A DNA stretch of 64,000 bases from Apostichopus japonicus (Eukaryota; Echinodermata; Holothuroidea; Aspidochirotida; Stichopodidae): NCBI RefSeq assembly GCF_037975245.1, contig NC_092577.1, positions 28,698,398 through 28,762,397 of the forward strand, read 5' to 3'. Below the pieces are notes generated by a model. That model saw only the letters and a program-made list of their open reading frames with translations. It did not search any database and was not told the DNA's origin. The position numbers and the translations under genes are program-made. Positions 23,451 to 35,313 of this stretch are shown piece after piece; within the stretch, counting starts at the first letter, position 1, and each line of letters starts with the position of its first letter.

Positions 23451-24244
23451 TACTATTGACTAAACTTTGAACTATTAAATCATTTCAGCATGCCTACCAT
23501 CCCTCCCCCTTCCACCCCTCCCCCTCCCTCACCTCACTACACAAACTTGATCTTTATTTCATTCTTAATATTTCATCATCTCCTCCTCTTTGTACCTTTC
23601 ATGACAGAGATCTTAGAACAATCTCACCCATTTGGGAATATCCTGTAAGATAGTTTAAAATTTGTATATAGTGGGAGCTGTCATTTTATTAATTTCTGTA
23701 TCGTCATAGTGCCTAGCTCTAGGATCTGAAACCTTGTAGTTTCCTCTTTGTTTTTCTTTTCATATTTTTGAATGATTTTGAATTTTACTGAAAAAAATAT
23801 GAAACAGAAAATTTGAGGTATTCCTCTAAAACAAAAAATATAACATTTGGTCCTGATGAACACTTAAGTTTTTTCATGCCAGTTTCATTTTCCAGAGAAT
23901 GGCCCTCTTCATCAAGTCTTCAGCATTGCGTTGAAGTAACATTAAGTCCGTGGTACCTCCCAAATTAAATAAGACATCATTTTTTCTTACAGTCCCTACA
24001 GAAGCCGTTGGGGGAACTGTTCAGGGCCTCGTGACTCCATGCATCCTTTAAAACTTTTGAAAATTATGTAAGAAATATTTTCAAGAGCTGACTTTACAAT
24101 GACCTGTAATTAGTGTTCACATTGTAGGCCTACACATCATGCCCATGGTCTCAGGTTCAATGTCATCTGCCATGGATTATTCTTCAGACTATCCCAGAGG
24201 CAGACTCTCAAGTAACAGTCGAAGTAATCGATACTACTCTGTGA

Positions 24245-24920
24245 AGTATAGTATTTGCATTCCTCACAATTAAATTTCCATTTGAGCCTATAGAACTGTG
24301 AACTCTTATTAACACACAGTTCATATTTGCAGCCAACTGGGAGTGGAGTGTACAATTTCACAGCTTAGGTAAACCAACGAACAGAGAGTACTTGAAAAGC
24401 TGTTAAAATGTAATACTGTACATGAATATACTGCAGCTCTAAGTAGTTAAAAAGTTAAAACCTTCATGGAGAAGCATTTTTTGGTAGCTACATAATTACA
24501 ACATTGCTAGACCTGAAAGCATTCACCGACCACTCGAAGAAATTATGCACACATGTATGTATGTGCACTATACAGCATGCCCAAAGTTACACTGGAATTT
24601 GTCAAGTGCATATTAAATTGAAGGCATATTAAATTTCCACTTGAGCCTAAATTGTGAACTCTTACTTACACACTGTTCATATTTGCAGCTAACTGCAAGA
24701 GGAGTGTACAATTTCACCGATCTTACGTAGATAAACCAACGAACAAATGTACTTGAAAAGCTGTTCAAATGTAATACTGTACATATACTGCAGCTCTAAG
24801 GACTCGGAGTTAAAAAGTTTACACCTTCATGTAGAAGCTTTTTTTTTGTCGCAATTTTACTACAAAATTACTTAGATCAGAAAGCGTTTGATCATCGTCC
24901 ACTTGAAGACATTATGCACA
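24245..24920. repeat. Local tandem duplication, about 360-bp period
   Basis: 24,297-24,555 and 24,655-24,915 share long blocks: GTGAACTCTTA, GTTCATATTTGCAG, GAGTGTACAATTTCAC, AAACCAACGAACA, GTACTTGAAAAGCTGTT, ATACTGCAGCTCTAAG and GAAATTATGCACA-like ends. Copies are interrupted by small indels, so the duplication is old. No ORF is conserved. Confidence 0.8.
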
Positions 24921-24940
24921 AATACATCGTATCCCCCAAA

Positions 24941-25230
24941 ACTTACTGTTTTGGTGATTTACGAGCGACGATACTTACATGTCTCCCACTCCACAATTGC
25001 ACTTTCCTATCTACCTAAAGTACACATTTGGAAACGTTTTAGCACTGCGTCCTCCCTCCCTGGGCTATGCCCACTAATTCCTCCTTCCGGCTCTACCCGA
25101 CGGCGACGCGTGGGCCCACGTGCCTGTGGTGAGGTAGGGAGGGTGGGATGTCAGGATGTGGGAGTCGAGGGCGAGACGAGATGAATGAGCTCCAGTCTCT
25201 AGGAACCCTTGACCAGTGGAACAAGGTGAG
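24941..25230. mobile_element. Decayed DIRS-like left-type terminus
   Basis: It starts AAAACTTACTGTTTTGGTGA, then TTTACGAGCGACGATACTTAC and GTCTCCCACTCC, matching the order of the left tip at 3,881-3,935 in diverged form. A GC-rich block (25,040-25,190) follows. The plus-strand ORF across it is judged spurious. Confidence 0.45.
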
Positions 25231-28200
25231 ATAACTTTTGAAAACTTTCTGGTGGGCCACATTGTGCAACTCATTGTGCTACATCCCGTTACTTTGCAAT
25301 GAATTTCATAGCAACAGTAATGGGGATTAAAATACTTATGTACATAGCTAATTACTGTACAGCGCTATGGCCATACTTTTTCATTTCATCCATTCAGATT
25401 ACGTACTTTTTTCTTTGAAAACTAAATTTTGGAGTTTTCAATTTGCAGAGGGCAATGTGGTACCTTATACACCTGTGAATAATTGAGTGTTCAGATTTTG
25501 TGTAGCAGAACTTTTTGAAGTCGCTTGAATTATGTCGCTTATATGTCTCTTATGAAATCATATCGTTCCTGTGTCAAAAAAACTGCTCTACATCTTGGAC
25601 TTGTATACATAGCAATTTTGACCATTTTGCAAAAGCATGTCGCAATGTGATAACCGGATCAATTATGGCAGGTTGTATTTATACTCAACTGCGTAACAGT
25701 GTACAGTTTGTCAATGTTAACTTCATAATATAACTTCAATATAATTATATTTTCTCTTCATCTACTATAGACAAGTCTCCTGACAGGTCAAATTTCTAGC
25801 TAAAAGGAGAACTTGTCAACATTTCCAATTCAATAAAACCAGATTATCAGGGTGGCCTCTGCAATTCACTAAAGTAGGTTACATGCTTTTAACCCCTGTC
25901 TTCATATCTAGACACTTGATCAGCTGCTCCTGTGACTCTCCAATATCTGACAGATTAGAGAAATTTTACTCATTTTTTAGTGACAACTGACAAGTAAGAG
26001 CTCAGATGTCTGATTGATACAATCAGAGAACTTAGTAAAATTTGTTAAATTTTGAGACAGCATTAAATGCACGATTGGTTTTCCGGCACTATTATCGATT
26101 TATCTAACTTCCCTGTTATCTATTTATCTATCTTCCCTATTAACGTCTTCTTACGTTTTTTTTTTTAAATAAGTCAAGATCATCGCGCTTGGTTTTGTAC
26201 TTGTAAATCATTTCTAGCATAAAAATGTCACAGAAAAAAAAAGAAGCTCTGCCTGACTATTTAAACTAATTCAGTACATAACATTTAAGTCCCTGTAATA
26301 CAGTGCAGAAAAAACATCAATGTGCAATGACATTTAGTACTTCCTGTACCTATCTTACACCAACATACAGTAGTACTTTGGATCCAGCTACAGTAGCTTA
26401 CCAAACTCTTTTTGGTAACATGCCATCACTGGGTTCTGATTTACAGTACCATCTCACTGGGATATATACTGTGCCTCATACTGCACACTGGGAACATGCC
26501 AGTGTATTACTAAGAAGGGTGTCAATGGGGACAAACTGCTAATTTCATTACCAAATAATTAATAAATACCAAATTGAGTCAAGCATACACATACAGGACT
26601 CAGTATATGCAAGTACATATGTTATGGGGAGACAGGTAAGCTAAAGAGAGGGGGAGTATATCTTAAGTTTTTACTCTCCTTGCTATAAATTGATATCATT
26701 TCCAATGTTCATATGTTACCTATCTACAGTATCTTATTCATTTTCACTCTAGTCAACCTACGTTAACTGAAAAGTAATGTACATTCCAGTAGTTACAGTA
26801 ATACCCCAAAACTTAACCAACTTGGTTATTTAAGAATGACGCACTCCGTTCTACCCTCGCCGTAGAACTGGTAACACTCTTGCACTGCACCCCCCAATGA
26901 CCCTCCAACTTCAAGTTGGCCCTGCCTCTCCCTTCAAAATCTACCATTCAGAAACCAACATTTCATATTCTTAATGTGGCATTTTTGTCCTGTAATTTTT
27001 TTGTAACATTCCTGACAACCTGAGAGGCACCCATCCCTCTTCCCCACCGCCCACTCTCTCTCTCTAAATGCCCTTTCAAACATTTGTACTCAACTATTTT
27101 CTGATACAGAACAGATACTGTTTGCAGTATTTTAAGAGGTCAGGGTACTTGTTACTTTCAAAATATACCCAACTCCAGTATTAAATGAATTCACAAACAC
27201 AACCGATTCATAAATACATACTAAACAATGTTCGTGGAAAATAAATACATTTTCACCGCACGTGATAATGCATACAAATTACCCGGCCATTTCAACAGTA
27301 GCCTCTTAAAAACCTGTTCCCAATGTCTGAAATCTAGGTGTTTGTTAATCCCTGGTTTTATGAGTGACCTTCCCTGACAAGCACGATTCAGAAATTGAAA
27401 GAAGTCTTCGTCGGTAAGCAGATTTCACATGAGTGAAATACAATAAGTCCTCTGAGAACCACAAACACAAAATGAACGGAACAGGGAGGGAAGGAAAATT
27501 CACAATTTTAATTTGAACCACTGGAACACAAGAACACTGTAAATATATGGATCTACAGATGTGAAAAATGGGAAAATAAGCCCTCAAATTTGGAAAAGAA
27601 TGCTTATCACTCAAGATTGTTAGAATCTGAGCCCAGGTTGTATGTAGGTTACTTACAGTATATACGTAAGAAGCAGAAAGAAGGAGAGTACAGTACATGG
27701 GAGGTGCAAATGAGGAGGGTTGCAGTGCTGGTCAACATCAGAATGAGAGTGCTGTGGTTGTATTAGTTAAACAAGGAAGCCAAGTAAGTTTAATACCCAG
27801 TCACCAGCAAAATATCTGTACAAATAGTATAACATTTGATAACCAAAACAACTACTATTTATGTGAGTGGAAAGTAAAACAAGTTGAGGCTTGTGAGTTG
27901 TTAAATGTATCTTTTCAAGTTGGAGCTATTACCTTTCTAGGGATATAAGTGTACCTGTAGTCATAGTACTACTCATTTTTCCTTCTAGATACATTATTTC
28001 ACCCTGAAACAATTGATGTGCAGTGGTGTCGTGAGCAAAACTGAGCTTCAGGGAAACATAGGTCACCTGGCCTTCATCTCTTAAAAGTCTTCAGTTTCCT
28101 TAGGTTTATTATGAAACTGAGATTAAATTATTCATCCTTAACTCCTCCGGCCCCTAAGTGTCAATGGGCCGCCTCCCTGTGCCATCCAACCACCTCACCC

Positions 28201-29063
28201 CCTCCCCCCCCCCCGGTAGGCCTGTTTCTGTGTACAAAGCTTGCTTTCTAGTTTGCTTTCACAATAATCCATCCACGCTTTCCACAATAATCCATCCACT
28301 ATATAGCCCATCCGACTGTTTGCTACAACCTTCATACTGTATCTAGAACCATTCAACACCCTGATGATTGAAAGGAGAGGAATATTTCAATGACTCATTC
28401 CGCCCACCACTTCTCTCATACTTACCTGAATTTACTGGGATTTTTTTCTGAACTGACCCGTACAGAGCACAGTTACAACCCTCAATGTGGTGACTGGCCA
28501 ATTCAAGAAATTATAACCAGCAGTCCAGCATTTAAGTAGCAAATTTCTGCAGACCAGTAAGTTTGTCACCATTAAGTTTGAAGTGTTGCTTTGACAGCTT
28601 ACATCACATAGTTTTCAAAAGGCAGGCTTCAAGTATAGGTATATACACTCACTAATTAATTTCATGTTCTGATGTACAGTAGCAGAAGTGAATATATGAC
28701 CAATATTGTGCTAAATTTAGCACTCAACATGAATTTATTTATTCAGCTTTTAGACACCGGTTTTATAAAGCTTTCAATCCATGGGCTAAAACTTTTTAAC
28801 TCCGCTTTCATTTTAATATTAGCTACTGTAGAATTGTACAGTGACTTGTTCAACATCATCATAGCAATCCACAAAGGAATACAATTTTCTCAAAGTTAGG
28901 ATTTTTCTTTCAAGATTATATATTTTGAGGCTGGCCGGGGTTGGGAGGAAAAATTATTCCTACAAGAAGCAAGAAATATATACAGATTATAAATAAAGAA
29001 CTACTGATTAAAAAATTTTTGCAATCTTACCAGAGATGGAAATATCTGCAGGTTGCTTTTTAC
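25231..29063. other. Mostly non-coding stretch with DIRS relics
   Basis: It contains a right-type tip at about 26,628-26,645 (GGGGAGACAGGTAAGC) and a left-type tip at about 26,803-26,945 (CCCCAAAACTTAACCAACTTG). A C homopolymer run lies at about 28,204-28,214. ORFs at 27,345-27,698 (minus) and 27,697-27,948 (plus) have no convincing domain or splice context. Confidence 0.45.
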
Positions 29064-29204
29064 TTTGGCATCTTCTGTATCCTCTCCCCCAGGGTCCCCC
29101 TTGGTTGTGGAGGATACCCTGTCGGACGCCATCGAATCCCTGGCCGTTCGGCAATCACTGTATCGGATGCTCGATTTGTATCTCAGATTACGACGAGATA
29201 CCAC
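29064..29204 (-). CDS. Possible internal exon of an unidentified minus-strand gene
   Basis: The minus strand has a strong acceptor (TTTTCTTGTTTTTGCAG) followed by 141 bp open in phase 0 and a GTAAAA donor at 29,063. The 47-residue product is basic at first (SRRNLRYKSSIRYSD) and acidic later (GDPGGEDTEDAK). Both splice phases are 0, so skipping would keep the frame. A further minus-strand GTAAGT donor near 29,417 could end a 5' exon. The plus strand is also open here in all three frames, so strand is uncertain. No family is recognised. Confidence 0.35.
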
Positions 29205-32200
29205 CTGCAAAAACAAGAAAACACCAGAATTGCAGTATGAATAAGTAGACACGATTAAATTGTGAAATTCACTGCTCATCCGTCGGAGCGGAGAAGCATC
29301 ACACGGTAGCCTTGGCAATGAGTTTGCTCTTCCCTCTCTGTTTCTCCACCAGAAATTGGCATATCTTCTTCTACCCTGAAAAACAGCTCTTCTCCATCCA
29401 ACTGCTTCCCACTTACCGTCCTCCGAAAGTTACATCAACCTTCCACCGAACGTACAGATGTACACGATGTTATTCGCTAAAATGCTGAAGGCCAATGGAC
29501 GGCGGGACACTTTCATTAATGGCACTTAAGGACCTATGTACAGTACTTCAGCCCGGAGGGGTAAATTGCTGTAGCTCTCACAGAAAACTTTGTGCAGAGA
29601 GCACTTGTAACACCACTGTACGACACATTGGAAAATAAATAAACGGGAATATTGAATTACAAAATTCGTCACTGATCGCAAATTGATTTTATGAACAACG
29701 ATTGAATGCACTGTACACAGTGTTATGCCTTAGGTGAAGACAATAGTACTGAAACTTCCAGTTTGTTTATTAATGTTAAATCCAGGCCTCGTTGACACCG
29801 CAAATGACTGTGTGAAGTGCAACTTTTCTGAACAAGTTAATGCAAAACATTAATTATTTAAAAAAAAGATTAAATGCTATAAAGCAGAAATAATTTTTGG
29901 TTTTCACATATTCATCAATTCAGCTAATGCTTGATTTGGTCCTGCATGTGCGTTTTTTTATATACCTGTACCCTCGAATGGGCAACTGAACTAGATTCAC
30001 AAAAACGTGTTATAACATCATAACGTACAGTATATATATACAGTACTGTACAGAACTTACCCTACACCAGGTATGGCAAGCCTATTTGTACAATCATTTG
30101 AAAAACTCAGTCTATCGCCATAAACTCAGTTTCTTGAATGAAAAACAGAGTTTCTTCAAAAACTATTCTTATCAAAAAACCCAGTGTTTCGCTTGATAAA
30201 CTGAGTTTTCAAAGAACTTTATTTATCGAAAACTTTGCTTTTCGTTTGATAAGCTGGGTTTATCGAAAACAGCCTGTTTCCCAAACAAGAAACTGACTTT
30301 ATCAAATAATTACACATCAGGATAGCCACAACCAGAAGGACAACTGAAATCACACACAAAATGCAAAAAAACACCTACTGTACCTATCTTGGGAATGACG
30401 AGTGCAATTTTTAGCGCAAATGGAAGTTTTAGATGACCAATGTCTTGTGGTCAGTACTGTATAATTTACACTAACACTGTGTATGTACCAAAAATCTTTG
30501 CCTTGCATTAGAAAAGTGAAGAAAATTTTTCATGGCATAGTTCTTTACTTGTAGACATACAGACACAGTTATACTATAACTTTCTGTAAGTTTGCTGAAA
30601 TCAGCATTTGTGCTAACAGGCTCTATATCTGGACAATTATTTCTGAAGACTTGGACCGAATTTTTACACTGCTTCATCGAGAACAAAAAATTAAAGCAAC
30701 TGGCGCAGTTTGTCAGCCTTACAAGTCACCTTAGATTACAAAAGTGAAAAACTATCTAGTTGCAAAGTTCCAAGTTTGCAGTCTGTAAGTGAGTTACTAA
30801 TTGCACTAAAAATTCAGCACATGTAGCCTTAGTTTTTTTACTAGTCATTCTGACAAACCTGTTCAACATGATAACCCTCATTCTAATTTCAACTACGAGA
30901 TTTACATAGTTGCAACCATTGGTTTCAATCATTTAGTTAATGCTACTTAAGGCATCATGTCAAATATGATAATATAGGCCTAGAATAAATAATTGATAAG
31001 AGATGAAATACTGAGAATAGAAATAAATATTTCATCCAGTCATTAGAGCATAAATAGTACTTTGGAAAATCTAGGAGAGTACAGGTCTTACTTTGCTCAA
31101 TGGCAAGATTATTCTGCGGAGTACTTGTTTAGGTCTCATCAAATGAACTGCAGGTTATTAATAAATCGATCGAGAACAGCAATTTCGTACCAGCAAGAGC
31201 AAATTGTGCAATCTCATTTCGAGTAATAACTCAGTATATACTAATTGATTTTGTAATATTGCCAGAAATCTGATGACCATCAGATTCATTGAAGCTCACA
31301 GCTATTTTTCAATGACATGGTGGAATGTGATATAGATCCAGTACTTACTGTATTTTGGACTACATGTCTCACACTATAGGATTCCACACTACGTTTCAAT
31401 TGCTGTGTTTGTGAATCTCCACCTGCAGTTTGGATAAGGCCCTTAACTTGATTGACAGTCGACTTCCCAGAAAAGTTCAAGATATTCAGGTTAATAATTT
31501 TGAAAAAAACATATATACCAAAATTTAAATACTTTCCGCAGTAGAACAGTCTTTATGGCAGAAAGATAAGGCAGTACCCTTGGCAGAAACTCAGCCTAGC
31601 CTACTGTACCTATACACTGTTCCTAAAGACTATTATGGCTGCTGGTGTATACACACATATACAGTGCATCAGTATCGTTACGTATTTTGCGACAAAGTTG
31701 TGACGAAATGTCCAAATGTTAACAAAGTTTTCCAGCCTTAACAAGAAATTCACAGAGTACCAGCAAACTTAATACATGCTCATCGATGTTACATGACCTG
31801 ATATACCAAATTATTGACTGTCAAGTTTACATTACTAAATTGGCCAGAGCGAACCATGTAATGCAATGAGCATGGACATTTACTAGAAATTTCATAGTAA
31901 AGCTGGTTTAGCATTTATTACTTTGGTAAATTCCAGATCAACAAACATTGATAGCTGATGACGTAGAATAGGCTAAGTTTGCGGTCACTCAGACACCATT
32001 TCAAAACGTTAAACACTGCAAAAAAATCAGCCATTTTTAAAACCTCTTATCAATGAAACAAATAGCAGAGGATAGGAAAACTCTTACTGTATGGACTGCA
32101 ATGCTCAGAATGTGACATTTCTGGAGTCTGAAGGGTAACGTTACACTGAATTCCAGCTTTGGCCCTTGGGTTAGACTACAACCTTTGACATATATATGCA

Positions 32201-33195
32201 CTGCAATCTTCTTACTATTCAATGTGTGTGGAATATGTTGGAAGCTCTTGTGGGTGGGCCTATAACTAGCCTGGGTTCACTGAAATGAAATCTTTGCTAG
32301 GCCCAGCTTTATGCCTAGGGCTACAGCAACTTAGGCTACGGTCTGGCCTTCACTACACTGTCATCAGTATGCTATCGCCTAACAAATACTACTAGGGTCG
32401 GCTTTTCTATAGTAAAACTAAAACTCATTGAATCCTTCGGGATCGGTGTTATTATTGAAATGAAATTTCGCATGGTACTGATATGCAAATATTATTATAC
32501 TTACAAGACCGGTTTTCCCTTGAAAATTTGAAATCCTCTCAAAACAACCAATATATCCCGAAAGTGAGCGCTATGTTGCAGTCCGCTTGAGATATGTCAT
32601 TAATTATATTATTAATAAGTGTTACCTAATCCAACTTACTGTTCCTACTCAAAACACGAAAATCAAACTTCCGTGCAACTTCGTAGAAAGTAGTTTGAAA
32701 ACTGTACTACTCAGCAGGATTGTATGTTACATGGCTAACATACACATGAACCTAAGCTGAAAGCTATTCCAAAATGTCACATAAAGGATGAATTCTAAGC
32801 TTAACTACGAGAACAAAAGTTATGACATATAGGTTTCGAAAGTAATTTTACTGAAAATTAACATCAATTCCCTAATTTAGTAGCACTAATTTAAAGATCC
32901 TCGACCAAAATCTGAAAATTATGAAAAAAGTGCACTTCAACGTAAATGCATGAGATAGCTACAAGGTCTTACGAACTACGCGTAGAGATAGTATCCTTGA
33001 CAAACCACCTTAGAGACAATCCGCAAAGCTTCCTCGGATTACAGTTTTTCGGAACTATGCGAGTAGAAACTGATGGCGCCCTACCTATTCTGAGCAGATA
33101 TCTTTCACCGTTATCTGATCAAGAGCTATGTATTTATGGAACGCCGAGAGTAAATGAATTATGTTCCTAACTTCTATGCTTACTGTTAAGTGTTA
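29205..33195. other. Non-coding stretch
   Basis: No recognised gene. It contains an imperfect repeat/hairpin cluster of TTTATC/GATAAA and AAACTCAG words at about 30,105-30,310. A plus ORF at 32,946-33,149 ending in a possible GTAAAT donor has no known domain and was not accepted as a gene. Confidence 0.45.
30105..30310. repeat. Imperfect repeats of TTCGCTTGATAAACTGAG type
   Basis: TTTCGCTTGATAAACTGAG and TTTCGTTTGATAAGCTGGG are about 52 bp apart. Related AAACTCAGTTTCTTGAATGA and inverted CTTATCAAAAAACCCAG copies lie around them, so direct and inverted pairings are both possible. Confidence 0.55.
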
Positions 33196-33310
33196 TCATG
33201 TTGTTGTCTCGTTTGATGTTGTTGTCTCCTTTGATGCTGTTGTCTCCTTCATCGTTGTTTTCTCCCTTGTTGTTGTTGTCTCCTTTGATGTTGTTGTCTC
33301 CTTTGAAGCT
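33196..33310. repeat. 18-bp-type minisatellite (GTTGTTGTCTCCTTTGAT)
   Basis: About six imperfect copies. The minus strand reads a Thr/Ser/Glu-rich repeat (SKETTT), which explains the ORF at 33,196-33,486; it has no other support as a gene. Confidence 0.8.
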
Positions 33311-33505
33311 GGCGGCACTTTTTGGTTTCGATGATAATCGTAACCTATGCAGTCATGCTGGCGGAGAGTGTGGGTGTTCGCGTGTGTGGGTGCGTGTGTG
33401 ATTGAACTTTTTGACCAAATTATATTGATATAAAATGATCCTACTGGTATATTAGGAATATAAATGTAGATCACCCGATTGCTCAACTGTTATAGCCGTG
33501 TTAGC

Positions 33506-33506
<1 letters not shown>

Positions 33507-33571
<65 letters not shown>

Positions 33572-33602
33572 ATATTAGTAGCAGTAGCAGTAGTAGTAGT
33601 AT
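33507..33602. repeat. (AGT)n microsatellite
   Basis: About 20 pure AGT triplets followed by an interrupted tail. Confidence 0.95.
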
Positions 33603-33749
33603 TAAGTCGCAATTTAAGGACATTAATATTAACAATTTCGAGGAAGCAATAAACCTTGCGCAAGATCGCAAGATCGTGATACGTGGCGGAGGTTAATCAC
33701 TGAGCATGTCGGATAGACGAGACTCAACTTACTACTACTACTACCATCG

Positions 33750-34100
33750 ATGAAGCTTAATAGTAGCAGTCATGCGCAAACCGAGACAACACGTCATAAT
33801 GACCACACTGATGCTTTACGGGTATTACGCGTTGTGCAGTACCTGCTACATTTGCGCTTACATGTCCTGCATGAGATGCTATATACCGATGCAACGCGTG
33901 AGTCAATGCGCGTGACGCAGATTCGACACGAAACAATGAAAACTACCGATAAAGATGTTCCCTGGACGACAAACCTTCAGTTTGTATCAACAAGCACGAC
34001 TAAGCAAATCTCTATAGAGTTACGCAAAGTTTTCGGAAATATTTCCACAGTTATCAAAGCTATTCAACAAAATGAACGCTTCATCCGATCTAAATGGAAG
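33750..34100 (+). CDS. Candidate first coding exon, unknown protein
   Basis: The exon opens at ATGAAGCTTAATAG and stays open for 117 codons to a good donor (AAATGGAAG then GTGAGAG). The peptide is rich in His, Arg and Thr, with a helical-looking middle (VLRVVQYLLHLRLHVLHEML). It lies 1.2 kb upstream of the large 35,314-37,954 exon and may be the start of the same gene. The phases conflict: this exon ends in phase 0 while the acceptor at 35,314 needs phase 2. A CAG acceptor at 35,359 would restore the frame. No family is recognised. Confidence 0.4.
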
Positions 34101-35313
34101 GTGAGAGTTATTCCATTACCATTTTAGTTGATTTAGTAAAAGGAAAAGCAATTTTTATCGCTAGTTTTAATTACAGGGAATTCACATAAACAGTAAAGAT
34201 TACTAGGTGTCTATAAACCCCGTATAGGTGTGTTAAACGCAGTGGTTTAGTCCCTCCCTCCCTTCCCACGGTTGCAAAAACCAACCTTCATTTGATACTA
34301 CCGCTCTGCCGTATGTAGTCCCTCCTTTCTTTAGCATTTTAAGTTTAATTTAGATAATCTATATGTGTGTTGGAATAGGATACATTCAGTTTCCCCTTGT
34401 TTGTATAGAGAGAAACATTTGGTGTTTATAACATATCCATGTCGCTAATGTGTTTCTCGTTCTCGGTCTGCCAATCCTCTAAGGATTACCGGGATTACCG
34501 AGGATTACCGAGGATTACCGGGAGTAATATATTTATACTACCTTCTTATCATAAAAATAATGTAAGACATAGCGAATCAGCGATTATATGATACGTGAAA
34601 ATACTATACATATATGTCTGTGGACTTAAAATATAAAACTTTATACTTTATTTTCTTCTGGCTTAATACAATACTGCATGAGCTTGCATATGAACCTAGA
34701 AATATTAAATTTAATGATAACCAAAGACTGTCCCGTCTTCTCCCACATGTGTATTCTGCTGTCTATGTGCAAACCAACTACATAGACTGAGGTCACCCTG
34801 TACTGCTAAAACATGAAAATGTTGCAATATATTCCTTAGAGTTTCTTTAAAGTACTGAAGATTTTATCATCTTCATTATTCCCAAATCAGAAAACTATTA
34901 AACAAATGTGTTGTCCTAATGCGATACTAAAGAGATGGGTTTATCCGGGGTACCCCATTCCCGTGTTCACCTATTGCAACACTTTTCACAACATATTATG
35001 TTCGTTTGTATAAAACTTTTGGGATTTGCCCACCATTCGCCTCATACCGAAATCCGTGACAGTCACTGTAGATTTACGTTATGGCGGGAATCACCATGTC
35101 TCCAAGTATAGTCGCTATACAATGTGAAGATAAATACTATCTAAACTGTCACTTTAATCTATGATAAATAGATTACTATATACAATCTATATAGCACTGT
35201 GAAGAGTGTTCGTCAAAAGTACACATGGTGGCTTTCTTGTGAATAGTTACTTAACTGTTTATTATTTGTTTATGCAATATTTAAATATTGAAATCGTTTG
35301 CATCTTCTTTCAG
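34101..35313. other. Probable intron upstream of the large exon
   Basis: It runs from the GTGAGA donor to a pyrimidine-rich acceptor GCATCTTCTTTCAG. It includes a short tandem of GGATTACCGA (about 34,483-34,521). Confidence 0.4.

Noticed and set aside
25040..25190. GC-rich coding exon on the plus strand
   Set aside because: It is embedded in a decayed DIRS-type terminus and the frame has no splice sites or motif.
27697..27948. Possible C1q-like strand (NESAVVVLVKQGSQVSL)
   Set aside because: The resemblance covers one beta-strand pair only. The rest of the C1q fold and its aromatic landmarks are missing.
32946..33149. 68-codon plus ORF ending at a GTAAAT donor
   Set aside because: It has no conserved motif, and its phase does not fit the downstream large exon.
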